From Paenibacillus sp. S150 (lineage in GTDB: Bacteria; Bacillota; Bacilli; Paenibacillales; Paenibacillaceae), in assembly GCF_019352175.1 (NCBI RefSeq), contig NZ_JACBYI010000044.1:1-62495 (forward strand): a stretch of 62,495 bases of DNA. Direction: 5' to 3'. The notes under the pieces are model-generated. The model ran no database searches. It was not told where the DNA came from and saw nothing but the letters and a program-made list of their open reading frames with translations. The translations under genes and the position numbers were made by a program. Positions within the stretch are counted from its first letter, which is position 1. Each line of letters starts with the position of its first letter. Shown here piece after piece: positions 8,409 to 16,319 of the stretch.

Positions 8409-9307
8409 CGATCTCGTGTCAAAGCAGCTTTCAAAAGAAGAATGAAAATCAGCCAGAGGGAACAGGCTCCTTATATCTGGTAGCGACACCGATTGGCAAT
8501 TTGGAGGATATGACCTACCGTGCAGTCCGTACGCTGCAGGAATGCGATATTATTGCCGCGGAGGATACAAGGCAGACCCGCAAGCTGCTCAGCCATTTCG
8601 AAATTAAACCTTCGCTGCTATTCAGCTATCATGAGCATAACAAGGCTGCCAGTGGACCCGAACTGATCCGCTATATAATAGAAGGTAAAAATTTGGCACT
8701 GGTCAGCGACGCCGGTCTGCCGGCCATTTCCGACCCTGGCGCGGACCTGGTGGCACTTGCCATCAGCCATAATATTCCGGTGATCCCGATCCCTGGAGCA
8801 AATGCGGCGTTGTCAGCTTTGATTGCCTCAGGCTTGCCAACAGCCAGCTTTACTTTCATCGGTTTCCTGCCGAGGGAACGGAAGGATATCCGTGCCGTAT
8901 TGTCCGGTCTCCGCTCTGTGCAAGGAACTCTGCTGTTCTACGAATCACCGCATCGCGTGGTCAAGACCCTGGTTCATTTACAGGAAGCCTTCGGCAACCG
9001 CCGGATTGTCCTGGCCCGGGAGCTGACCAAACGCTATGAGGAATTCTTACGGGGGAGTATTGAGGAATGCCTGGCCTGGCTGTCAGAGCATCCACCGCTG
9101 GGCGAGTATGTGATCGTGCTGGAGAGCGAGAGCAAAGAGGAGGCAGAGCTTGCCGAATCCTCCTGGTGGCGTGAACTTGATATCGGGGAGCATGTAACCC
9201 ACTATGAAACCTCCGGGCTGACACGTAAAGATGCTATGAAAAAAGCAGCATCAGATCGCGGCTTGGCCAAACGTGATATCTACAATGCACTCTTGGAGAG
9301 GGAATAG
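8405..9307 (+). CDS. rsmI: 16S rRNA (cytidine1402-2'-O)-methyltransferase
   Basis: 300 residues, tetrapyrrole-methylase fold. LYLVATPIGNLEDMTYRA and AAEDTRQTRKLL are signatures of RsmI; LVSDAGLPAISDPG is the SAM-binding region near 98-111. It methylates C1402 in the ribosomal P site. The N-terminus carries about 20 polar residues before the conserved fold. No convincing terminator follows, and a gene-free region begins. Confidence 0.94.
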   Translation: MTISCQSSFQKKNENQPEGTGSLYLVATPIGNLEDMTYRAVRTLQECDIIAAEDTRQTRKLLSHFEIKPSLLFSYHEHNKAASGPELIRYIIEGKNLALVSDAGLPAISDPGADLVALAISHNIPVIPIPGANAALSALIASGLPTASFTFIGFLPRERKDIRAVLSGLRSVQGTLLFYESPHRVVKTLVHLQEAFGNRRIVLARELTKRYEEFLRGSIEECLAWLSEHPPLGEYVIVLESESKEEAELAESSWWRELDIGEHVTHYETSGLTRKDAMKKAASDRGLAKRDIYNALLERE

Positions 9308-9561
9308 GCGAGTAGGGGAAAGCAATAATTGTACATTTGTACATTTATTTGGAGGTTATCTTTCCTTATATTAGTTGTAAATGTATTTTGTACATTTATA
9401 TATAGGGTAAAGGGTGAATTTGGAGTATTTCTCTGGATGCAGGTGTATGGAATGCAATTAAATAAAGATATGTGGGGTTTTGGTATGAAATAACTGAATA
9501 GAGTGCAGCTATTCAAAATTGCCAAGGCTATATACTGGAGGCAGATGGACGCTGCACTGCA

Positions 9562-9775
9562 ATTCCCGAAGGAGAGCTGCTCCATGCACCAGTCAGCACC
9601 CCAGCCGGTACCCGCCAAGCGCGATAGTGACCCGGTACCGCCGCCGCCAAGCGATTCCCGGAGGGACAGCTGCTCCATGCACCAGTCAGCACCCCAGCCG
9701 GTACCCGCAAGCGCGACAGTGACCCGGCACCGCCGCCGCCAAGCGATTCCCGGAGGGAGAGCGCTCCATGCTGCT
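9562..9775. repeat. GC-rich tandem repeat, period 92-93 bp, about 2.2 units
   Basis: The segment AGCTGCTCCATGCACCAGTC with its GC-rich tail (CCAGCCGGTACCCGC, then ACCGCCGCCGCCAAGCGATTC) occurs at 9572 and again at 9665. A third truncated start lies at 9757. Units differ by a few substitutions and single-base indels, so a conserved reading frame is not kept. Confidence 0.8.
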
Positions 9776-10005
9776 CCACAGCCTGCCCGGGAGCGCCTCC
9801 GCGCAGCCGCCATAGAAGCATGGCCCATGGCGGAACCCGCCGCATGGCAAGGCCCTGAGGGCTTGCCCGAAAGAGGGCCGGTCCACCGCCACCATTACTC
9901 TCTTACGCGCGGCCACACAATAGACAACCTTCCGGGTGTCCAGAGGGCGGGAGCCCTTGGGGCCCTCCCTGTAGGGAGGGTTTGGGAGGGTGAAAAAGCA
10001 TAAAA

Positions 10006-10032
10006 AATACCTCCCGCAACAACGGGAGGCCA
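10006..10032 (-). terminator. Terminator of abrB (minus strand)
   Basis: CCTCCCG and CGGGAGG flank a 6-nt loop; on the minus strand the stem is followed by TATTTTTTATG. It lies about 60 bases beyond the abrB stop. Confidence 0.8.
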
Positions 10033-10092
10033 AGGAGATATAAAAAGGTTAGAATTAACAATTTGATTATTTCTTATTATAACCTATTCGCC

Positions 10093-10347
10093 TTAATTTG
10101 TCACAGGGGTAGGGATGGCAGAAATGCATTCATGACAAACAATTTTTCCTTTGAAGTACGTTACATTCTCAGCGTTGCCGCAGAATATACAGGCAGGCTC
10201 ATATTTTTTTAGCATGATCCGCTCACCGTCCACGTAAATTTCGAGCGCATCTTTTTCTCCAATGCCCAGTGTACGGCGTAATTCAATTGGAATAACAACC
10301 CGTCCCAGCTCATCTACTTTTCTTACGATTCCTGTTGATTTCATCAT
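10093..10347 (-). CDS. abrB: Transition-state regulator AbrB with a Cys4 C-terminal tail
   Basis: Using the ATG at 10347 (GAGAGGAGC 11 bases upstream), about 84 residues. Residues 1-50 are the swapped-hairpin AbrB DNA-binding domain (GIVRKVDELGRVVIP, RRTLGI). The tail carries CIFCG ... CHEC, a zinc-ribbon-like arrangement rather than the C-terminal oligomerisation domain of B. subtilis AbrB. AbrB represses stationary-phase genes during growth. A consensus promoter and Spo0A boxes lie upstream, so Spo0A repression is likely. Confidence 0.92.
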   Translation of the reverse strand: MMKSTGIVRKVDELGRVVIPIELRRTLGIGEKDALEIYVDGERIMLKKYEPACIFCGNAENVTYFKGKIVCHECISAIPTPVTN

Positions 10348-10386
10348 TACAATCGTTGCTCCTCTCAATGTTCAAAAGCGTCATTA

Positions 10387-10393
10387 TTCGACA
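10387..10393 (-). promoter_or_regulatory. Spo0A box in the abrB leader
   Basis: TGTCGAA on the minus strand, an exact Spo0A box, just downstream of the expected abrB start. That is where Spo0A represses abrB in B. subtilis. Confidence 0.75.
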
Positions 10394-10416
10394 ATGTTCA
10401 CCGTTTTATGATACTT

Positions 10417-10445
10417 ATAATACCAACCATTCCCAAAACAGTCAA
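10417..10445 (-). promoter_or_regulatory. Sigma-A promoter of abrB
   Basis: On the minus strand TTGACT, a 17-base spacer and TATTAT. Transcription would start near 10410 toward abrB. Confidence 0.85.
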
Positions 10446-10570
10446 CCTTTTTTGCGGTAAATTTTAAGAAAATTTTGAAAAAAACTTTTGTAGCCCTTAT
10501 AAATAACGTAAATGCAACGAAAATTCAAAAAAAGTAATTTGTCGATTTGTAAACCGCTAAAATGTCATTA

Positions 10571-10577
10571 TTCGACA
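10571..10577 (-). promoter_or_regulatory. Second Spo0A box in the abrB/HD-gene interval
   Basis: A second exact TGTCGAA, part of a 14-base direct repeat (TCATTATTCGACAA) shared with the box at 10387. A weaker TGTCGAT is at 10540. Confidence 0.6.
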
Positions 10578-10652
10578 AAGTACGACATCATCTACTATTA
10601 TAACCTTTGTTTCAACCCATTTCTAATCATATTATCTAAAGGAGTTGATCTT

Positions 10653-11936
10653 ATGAAGCAGCCGCTGACAGAAGAAAAGGTTTTTAAGGACCCGGTTCAC
10701 AATTATATTCACGTTCAGGACACGATTATCTGGCGATTAATCAATACCAGAGAATTTCAGCGCCTGCGGCGGATTCGCCAGCTAGGCACCTCTTATCTTA
10801 CCTTTCATGGGGCGGAACACAGCCGGTTTTCTCATTCACTGGGCGTCTACGAAATTACACGGCGCATCATCTCCCAGTTTGAACGGAGCGGCTACAAGGA
10901 TTGGATGCCGGAGGAGAATCTGCTCACTTTATGTGCGGCACTGCTGCATGATTTGGGGCATGGGCCGTTTTCTCATTCTATAGAAGAAGCTTTTGAAATG
11001 AATCATGAAGACTGGACCTGCAGGATCATACAGGAGGATACGGAAATCACCGCTATTCTGCGTGATGTGGCTGAAGATTTCCCGCGCAAGGTTGCATCAG
11101 TGATCGCCAAAACTTACGAGCATGAAATCGTCGTCAACCTGGTGTCAGGTCCTCTGGATGCGGACCGCATGGATTATCTGCTGCGTGATGCGTATTATAC
11201 CGGGGTGAACTACGGGACGATTGATATCGACCGTATTCTAAGGATGCTGCGTCCGTATAACGGGCGGGTTGTGGTAAAAGAATCGGGCATGCATGCCATT
11301 GAAGATTATTTAATGTCGCGTTACCAGATGTACTGGCAGGTTTATTTTCATCCGGTTACGCGCAGCTCTGAAATTATTTTGCGCCAGATATTCCGCAGGG
11401 CGAAAGAGCTTTTCCAGGAAGGCTATTCTTTCCGTTTCATGATTAATCCCTTGACTGATCTTTTCTGCGGAGAGGTTGATGTAGAACAGTATTTGCTGCT
11501 CGATGAGGCCTTGGTCCAAACGGCTTTTATGCAGTGGACACTGGAAAGGGACAAAACCTTAAGCGACTTGTGCAGCCGTTTTATTCATCGTAAACTGTAT
11601 AAATATGTGGAAATGGACCATCTTGATTCCGAGACGATTGACGAAATCCGCCGCAGTTTTGCCGGAGCGGGACTGCATCCTGATTATGACCTGGAAATTG
11701 ATTTTCCGACAGATCTCCCTTATGATGTATTTCGTCCGGGAGAGGGCTTTGACAGCAAGCAAATTTTACTGCTGGACCGGCATGACAATCTGAGGGAAAT
11801 CTCAGAGGTATCCGATATTGTCCGTTCCATCAGCGGAATTCACCGCGGCCGGTATCACCTGTATTTTCCACAGGATAAACTGCAGAGGGCGCTTACACAG
11901 CTGCCTGTCTCCATTGCTGAGATCTTTGCAAAATAA
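10653..11936 (+). CDS. HD-domain phosphohydrolase (dGTPase-like, YwfO family)
   Basis: About 427 residues from the ATG at 10653, with AAAGGAG 8 bases upstream; the longer upstream frame crosses the regulatory region and is not used. HD motifs are visible: HSRFSHS near 56-62, LLHDLGHGP near 97-105 (metal-binding H99-D100) and LDADRMDYLLRD. The family resembles dGTP triphosphohydrolases; substrate uncertain. B. subtilis has metS at this place; here metS is absent and this gene, divergent from abrB, occupies the gap. The Spo0A box at 10571 may affect it. Confidence 0.88.
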   Translation: MKQPLTEEKVFKDPVHNYIHVQDTIIWRLINTREFQRLRRIRQLGTSYLTFHGAEHSRFSHSLGVYEITRRIISQFERSGYKDWMPEENLLTLCAALLHDLGHGPFSHSIEEAFEMNHEDWTCRIIQEDTEITAILRDVAEDFPRKVASVIAKTYEHEIVVNLVSGPLDADRMDYLLRDAYYTGVNYGTIDIDRILRMLRPYNGRVVVKESGMHAIEDYLMSRYQMYWQVYFHPVTRSSEIILRQIFRRAKELFQEGYSFRFMINPLTDLFCGEVDVEQYLLLDEALVQTAFMQWTLERDKTLSDLCSRFIHRKLYKYVEMDHLDSETIDEIRRSFAGAGLHPDYDLEIDFPTDLPYDVFRPGEGFDSKQILLLDRHDNLREISEVSDIVRSISGIHRGRYHLYFPQDKLQRALTQLPVSIAEIFAK

Positions 11937-11990
11937 TACAAAAATTTCTGGAATTCATCATAGAAAACAAGCCTGAAAGGATGATGCAGC

Positions 11991-12761
11991 ATGCGCTTAT
12001 TCGACACACATACCCATCTGGATGCTCCGCAATTCGACGAGGACCGGGAGCAGGTTATTGCCCGGGCCTTAGAGGCTGGAGTCGCCAAAATGATTAATAT
12101 CGGGTTCAACCGGGAAACGATTCCAACGACAATGAAATTGGCGGAAACCTATGATTTTATTTATGCAGCTGTTGGCTGGCATCCCGTGGACGCTATAGAT
12201 ATGAAAGAAGGAGATCTGGACTGGATCGCTTCGCTGTGCAGCCATAAAAAAGTGGTGGCTATCGGGGAAATCGGACTCGACTATTACTGGGATACTTCTC
12301 CCAAAGAGGTACAGCATGAGGTGCTGCGCAAACAAATTGGCTTAGCCCGGGAACTGAAAATGCCAATCTGTATTCATAACCGTGATGCCCACGAGGACGT
12401 AGTGCGGATCCTGCGGGAAGAGAAGGCGGGTGAAGTAGGAGGCGTCATGCATTCCTTCTCCGGAAGCTGGGAAACAGCCAAAATGTGCCTTGATCTCGGC
12501 TTTCATCTATCCTTCGGCGGACCTGTGACATTTAAGAATGCCAGGGTTCCCAAAGAGGTGCTCGCCCAGACTCCAATGGACCGGCTTTTGATTGAAACCG
12601 ACTCCCCATATTTGACCCCTCACCCGTTTCGCGGGAAGCGAAATGAGAGTGCTCACGTGAAGCTTGTGGCCGAGGCCGCTGCGGAAATAAAAGGGATTGA
12701 TTTACATAAATTGGCTGAAATTACGTATGCGAACGCGCTGGAACGATTTGGGATAGTCTGA
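11991..12761 (+). CDS. tatD: TatD family metal-dependent DNase
   Basis: 256 residues, TIM-barrel amidohydrolase fold. Metal ligands: DTHTHLD at 5-11, EIGLDYYW near 92-99, HNRD, MHSFSG and ETDSPYL. TatD enzymes are 3'-5' DNases or quality-control hydrolases; the physiological role in Firmicutes is not settled. The gene is B. subtilis yabD by order. GAAAGGATG precedes the ATG. A long regulated interval follows. Confidence 0.93.
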   Translation: MRLFDTHTHLDAPQFDEDREQVIARALEAGVAKMINIGFNRETIPTTMKLAETYDFIYAAVGWHPVDAIDMKEGDLDWIASLCSHKKVVAIGEIGLDYYWDTSPKEVQHEVLRKQIGLARELKMPICIHNRDAHEDVVRILREEKAGEVGGVMHSFSGSWETAKMCLDLGFHLSFGGPVTFKNARVPKEVLAQTPMDRLLIETDSPYLTPHPFRGKRNESAHVKLVAEAAAEIKGIDLHKLAEITYANALERFGIV

Positions 12762-12883
12762 AAACGGGAGAAAAACAGGTGAAAAAAGAAGTATATCCGA
12801 TATATTAAACTTTTTTAACATAAAATCAGCTGATTATTACAATATTTTAATCATATTTTTGCAAAAACGTGGTTGAATCGTGC

Positions 12884-12913
12884 TTTACAACATGCATCAA
12901 AACAGGATATCAT
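12884..12913 (+). promoter_or_regulatory. Probable sigma-A promoter for the riboswitch transcript
   Basis: TTTACA, an 18-base spacer and TATCAT, about 45 bases before the riboswitch core. Confidence 0.5.
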
Positions 12914-12960
12914 CTTTTCAGTGAAGTGAGCTGTTGTTACTGTGACAGTCACTATTTCAT

Positions 12961-13190
12961 GGATCGTCTCGCTGAGTCTCCGTATGGAGAACGGGGGAAC
13001 CAATAATGGCCTGCCGCATGTCCGTACATAGAGTACAACACAGAAATGCCGCAGACATTATTTGATTCTTTACGTGGTCTTTGGGGTGAATTCAAGGGCA
13101 ACCGCCGTGAGCGGGTGACCTAAGATAGGGCGTCTCTCTTATGCCCGAACCCGACAGCTAACCCCGTAAGCGCAAGTAAGAGAGGAAACC
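12961..13190 (+). ncRNA. Cyclic-di-AMP riboswitch (ydaO-yuaA type)
   Basis: Hallmarks of the ydaO class in order: CGCTGAGTCTCC and GGGGGAACCAAT (12970-13005), a variable arm, TCTTTGGGGTGAATTC (13078), CCGTGAGCGGGTGACC (13104), then CCCGAACCCGACAGCTAACC (13144) and a closing arm using AAGAGAGG. In this class c-di-AMP binding favours terminator formation. It sits upstream of a YabE-type cell-wall protein, a common target of the class. Confidence 0.9.
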
Positions 13191-13234
13191 TCGTGCATAA
13201 ACATTCCCGCGTATTCGACACCCGGAGAGCCACG

Positions 13235-13270
13235 AAAGAGTCCTCTGTGAACTCTTTTTAGGCTTTTTTT
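13235..13270 (+). terminator. Riboswitch expression platform terminator
   Basis: AAAGAGT and ACTCTTT flank a 9-nt loop, followed by TTAGG and seven T. Its position 45 bases after the aptamer suits ligand-controlled termination. Confidence 0.6.
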
Positions 13271-13476
13271 GTTTTCGAATAATGCGCATGTTCCCAGCAT
13301 ACTGTTATATAACAGAATACTGGAGTAGCTATGCCGAGCAGGCGATCCATGAGCAGGAAACGCTGAAGCAATGCGGGCGTATCCTGTGCAATCTCAAACC
13401 TAGTTTCGTCAAGAGTGATAAAGTCACCTTTGTTATACAACTTGGACGACGGGGCTATGTAAGGAGGATGGAGAGA

Positions 13477-14637
13477 GTGGGCGTATTCCAACCTGAAGTA
13501 TCCCATGATTCGCAATCATCCAGCAGGTCTTTCGCATTAAGGTTGAAGCAAGTGAATCCTCGCGTACTTTCACTTGCAGGTGCGGCGTCAATTATTATCG
13601 CACTGGTAATTCTGCTATACTTACACGGTCAAAGCATCAAAGAAATAACTTTAGTAATCGACGGAAAAGTACAGACGCTGGAGACGCGGGAAGCGCTGCT
13701 CAGCGATGTGCTGGCAAAAGAACAAATTTCGCTGCAGCCGCATGATGCATTATCTATTGGCCTTAGTGATGAAATAAAAGATGGAGACCGTGTCGTAATC
13801 AACCGTGCGCAGGCAATTAGCCTGACTGTGGATGGAACCACCAAAACGCTGTACACGACTGAAGATACCATCGGGCATGCGATTGATAAACTGGGCATCA
13901 GCCTGGAGAGCTACGACAAGATTTATCCTTCGCTCGACACCGCAGTTTCTGCAGATATGAAAATTAGAATTGTCCGGATCAACAAGCAGGTTGTTCAGCG
14001 AACTACTGAACTGCCTTTCCGGATAATCAAGACTGCAGACCCCTCCCTGACCAAGGGAACCGTAAGAGTTGCACAGGCAGGCAAACCGGGCGTAATGATC
14101 CAGCACATCGAGAAAATATACCAGGATGGTGAGCTGGCATCCATGCGTATGGTTGGCAAGGAAGTACAGACGGTCACCAAAGACAAGATCATTGCCGTTG
14201 GCACCAAAGCGCTTCCGAAAGCTGCTGTAGCCACTACTGCAACTTCCAATTCCACAACCACCTCCAAATCATCGAAAGTGAGCGAAAAAAGCAATAATGT
14301 TGCCAGCAAAGCGGGCGTTGATTTCGAGTATAAGAAAATAATCAAAAATGTATCCATGACGGCCTATTCATCAGAAGAGCCGGGTATCGGTACCCGTACG
14401 GCTTCCGGCACACGCGTAACGGAAGGACGGACAATTGCTGTGGATCCGAATGTAATACCTATCGGCTGGTGGGTGTACATTGAGGGATTAGGGTTTCGCC
14501 GTGCAGAGGATACCGGCGGTGCCATCAAAGGCAACAAGGTGGACGTCTATTACGATTCACTGAGCCATGCCCGTAACTTTGGCCGTAAATCACGTACGAT
14601 TTATGTGATTGGGCCTGTGAAGCCGGAGCTGAATTAG
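13477..14637 (+). CDS. yabE: YabE-like cell-wall protein with DUF348 repeats, G5 and 3D domains
   Basis: I take the GTG at 13477, 9 bases after AAGGAGG; the ATG at 13468 touches that site and is too close. The roughly 386-residue product has one membrane segment (about 32-50), DUF348-type repeats, a G5-like region and a C-terminal 3D domain (MTAYSSEEPG, then AVDPNVIPIG, DTGGAIKG, DVYYDS) like MltA/RpfB-type lytic transglycosylases. It is probably a membrane-anchored muralytic or resuscitation-like enzyme. Expression is likely gated by the riboswitch at 12961. Confidence 0.9.
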   Translation: MGVFQPEVSHDSQSSSRSFALRLKQVNPRVLSLAGAASIIIALVILLYLHGQSIKEITLVIDGKVQTLETREALLSDVLAKEQISLQPHDALSIGLSDEIKDGDRVVINRAQAISLTVDGTTKTLYTTEDTIGHAIDKLGISLESYDKIYPSLDTAVSADMKIRIVRINKQVVQRTTELPFRIIKTADPSLTKGTVRVAQAGKPGVMIQHIEKIYQDGELASMRMVGKEVQTVTKDKIIAVGTKALPKAAVATTATSNSTTTSKSSKVSEKSNNVASKAGVDFEYKKIIKNVSMTAYSSEEPGIGTRTASGTRVTEGRTIAVDPNVIPIGWWVYIEGLGFRRAEDTGGAIKGNKVDVYYDSLSHARNFGRKSRTIYVIGPVKPELN

Positions 14638-14649
14638 ACGGCAGATCTT

Positions 14650-14678
14650 TTGCAAATTAACGGTTTATAAGATATAAT
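14650..14678 (+). promoter_or_regulatory. Sigma-A promoter upstream of rnmV
   Basis: TTGCAA, a 17-base spacer and TATAAT. It lies 140 bases before rnmV, with a hairpin between. Confidence 0.75.
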
Positions 14679-14759
14679 GGGGGTAGCACTTAAGGAATTC
14701 TCAGGAACTTGTTACGGAATTACAGAGCTGCCGCTCATCACTTATACTATTCTTTAGCC

Positions 14760-14794
14760 AAAAAGAAGGGGAGCGAATCCTCTTCTTTTTGCGT
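14760..14794 (+). terminator. Hairpin with T-run in the rnmV leader
   Basis: AAAAAGAAGGGGA and TCCTCTTCTTTTT enclose GCGAA. It may terminate yabE, but it lies downstream of a good promoter, so it could attenuate rnmV. Confidence 0.6.
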
Positions 14795-14816
14795 TGCAGA
14801 GTAAGGAGTCAAGAAA

Positions 14817-15368
14817 ATGATCAAGGAATTAATCGTTGTGGAAGGCAAAAGCGATACGGTTGCCATTAAGCGGGCTGTGGATGCCGACACCATTGAGACC
14901 GGCGGTTCAGCCGTCGACCGCAGGGTCATCGCTAAGATTGCGCTGGCTATGGAACGCAGAGGGGTTATTATTCTTACCGATCCCGATCACGCCGGTGAAC
15001 GGATCCGTAAGATCGTCTCATCGAAGGTGCCGGGCTGCAAGCATGCCTTCATTCCCGAAAAGGATGCTACCCGCAAAGGCGATATTGGAGTGGAAAATGC
15101 CTCCCCGGAAGCAATCCGTCATGCGCTTGAACATGTGCACACCTCTTTTGAGGGGGCTCCGGCCCTGATTGGAATGCAGGATTTGATGGCGGCAGGGATG
15201 ATGGTTCATCCCCGGGCGGCGGAGCGGAGAATGGCGCTGGGCAATCTGCTCGGAATCGGTTACTGCAACGGCAAGCAGCTGTACAAGCGGCTGGCGATGT
15301 TTGGCATTACACGGGAGGAATTTTCGAATGCCCTCGTGCAAATTGATCAGGGAGGCATTACTTCATGA
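14817..15368 (+). CDS. rnmV: Ribonuclease M5
   Basis: 183 residues. The Toprim domain has VVEGKSD with its catalytic glutamate near residue 8 and the acidic DPDHAGER motif near 57-64. RNase M5 matures the 5S rRNA precursor, with L18 as helper; a 5S gene opens this window. The stop overlaps rsmA as ATGA, the standard Bacillus arrangement. AAGGAGTCAAGAA precedes the ATG. Confidence 0.95.
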   Translation: MIKELIVVEGKSDTVAIKRAVDADTIETGGSAVDRRVIAKIALAMERRGVIILTDPDHAGERIRKIVSSKVPGCKHAFIPEKDATRKGDIGVENASPEAIRHALEHVHTSFEGAPALIGMQDLMAAGMMVHPRAAERRMALGNLLGIGYCNGKQLYKRLAMFGITREEFSNALVQIDQGGITS

Positions 15369-16249
15369 GCGGCAACAACAATATTTCATCCCCGGTACGC
15401 ACCAAGGAAATCATTCAGCGGTACGGCTTCTCATTCAAGAAGAGCCTGGGCCAGAATTTCCTGATCGACCAGAATATTTTGGACAAAATTGTGGACGCAG
15501 CAGGTCTGGATCAGTCAGGCGGCGCATTGGAGATTGGACCAGGCATTGGCGCATTGACAGAAAGACTGGCTATCGCAGCCGGAGCGGTAACGGCAGTTGA
15601 GATTGACCGGCGCCTGATTCCGATTCTGCGGGATGTACTGGCTTCCTATCCGCATGTGAAGATCCGCAACGATGATGTGCTGAAGGTGAATTTGCAGGAG
15701 CTCTTTGCCGAGGATTTTGCTGCTGTCGAGAAAGTAAGTGTAGTTGCCAATCTGCCGTATTATGTGACAACGCCGATACTCATGAAGCTGCTGGAGGAGA
15801 AGCTGCCGCTAGACAACATTGTAGTGATGATCCAGAAGGAGGTTGCCGAGCGCATGGCGGCTTCACCGGGAGGCAAGGAATACGGAAGTCTGAGCATTGC
15901 AGTCCAGTATTATAGCGAGCCGGAATTGGTCTGCATCGTTCCGCGTACGGTCTTCATTCCACAGCCGAACGTGGAGTCGGCCGTTATCCGGCTCAAGGTG
16001 AGGGAGCGCCCGCCGGTAGAGGTTGCCGATGAGAAGCATTTCTTCGAAGTTGTACAGGCATCCTTTACCCAGCGGCGCAAGACCATTGCCAATAATCTCA
16101 AAGCCCGCTTCTTTCCGGAAGAGGGACGGGAGCGCCTGGAGTCTCTGCTGGCTGAGGCGGCGATCGAGCCGAGCCGCCGCGGAGAAACGCTGAGCCTTGA
16201 AGAGTATGCCCGGCTTAGCGCGGTGCTGCTTGCTGCCGGAATCGTTTAG
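15365..16249 (+). CDS. rsmA: 16S rRNA (A1518/A1519-N6) dimethyltransferase
   Basis: 294 residues. KSLGQNFLID is near 25-34, the SAM loop EIGPGIGALTE near 59-69 and the N6-adenine motif NLPYYVTTP near 131-139. RsmA (KsgA) dimethylates two adenines in the 3' hairpin of 16S rRNA and acts as a late 30S assembly checkpoint. Translationally coupled with rnmV. YabG follows after a 70-base gap. Confidence 0.97.
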   Translation: MSGNNNISSPVRTKEIIQRYGFSFKKSLGQNFLIDQNILDKIVDAAGLDQSGGALEIGPGIGALTERLAIAAGAVTAVEIDRRLIPILRDVLASYPHVKIRNDDVLKVNLQELFAEDFAAVEKVSVVANLPYYVTTPILMKLLEEKLPLDNIVVMIQKEVAERMAASPGGKEYGSLSIAVQYYSEPELVCIVPRTVFIPQPNVESAVIRLKVRERPPVEVADEKHFFEVVQASFTQRRKTIANNLKARFFPEEGRERLESLLAEAAIEPSRRGETLSLEEYARLSAVLLAAGIV

Positions 16250-16270
16250 GCAAAAACACCGCCGATTATG

Positions 16271-16298
16271 AACCAACCGGGGCCTTTGCCCATACGAT
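16271..16298 (+). promoter_or_regulatory. Candidate sigma-K promoter of yabG
   Basis: AACC, exactly 16 bases, then CATACGAT, against the sigma-K pattern mACm-N16-CATAnnnTA. The start of transcription would fall just before the ribosome binding site, giving a very short leader. yabG is sigma-K-dependent in B. subtilis. Confidence 0.5.
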
Positions 16299-16319
16299 GG
16301 GGTAGAGGTGGTGTTTGAA

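Larger units (their letters stand above)
9308..10092. other. 785-base gene-free region with repeats and a GC-rich block
   Basis: The first 220 bases are AT-rich and contain repeats of TTGTACATTT (9329-9347 and 9388-9398) plus a near-palindrome TGTAAATGTA/TACATTTATA (9376-9400). From about 9540 to 9990 the sequence is strongly GC-rich and holds a tandem repeat and several hairpins, such as GGCAAGGCCC/GGGCTTGCC near 9846. Open frames cross it on both strands, but none has a ribosome binding site or recognisable protein. Confidence 0.7.

Noticed and set aside
9503..10003. Open frame of 166 codons through the tandem-repeat island
   Set aside because: No ribosome binding site, low-complexity proline/serine/histidine product made by the DNA repeat; overlapping open frames exist on both strands, as expected in GC-rich DNA.
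13205..13220. Spo0A box (TTCGACA) between the riboswitch and yabE
   Set aside because: A single heptamer inside a transcribed leader with no promoter geometry to support it.
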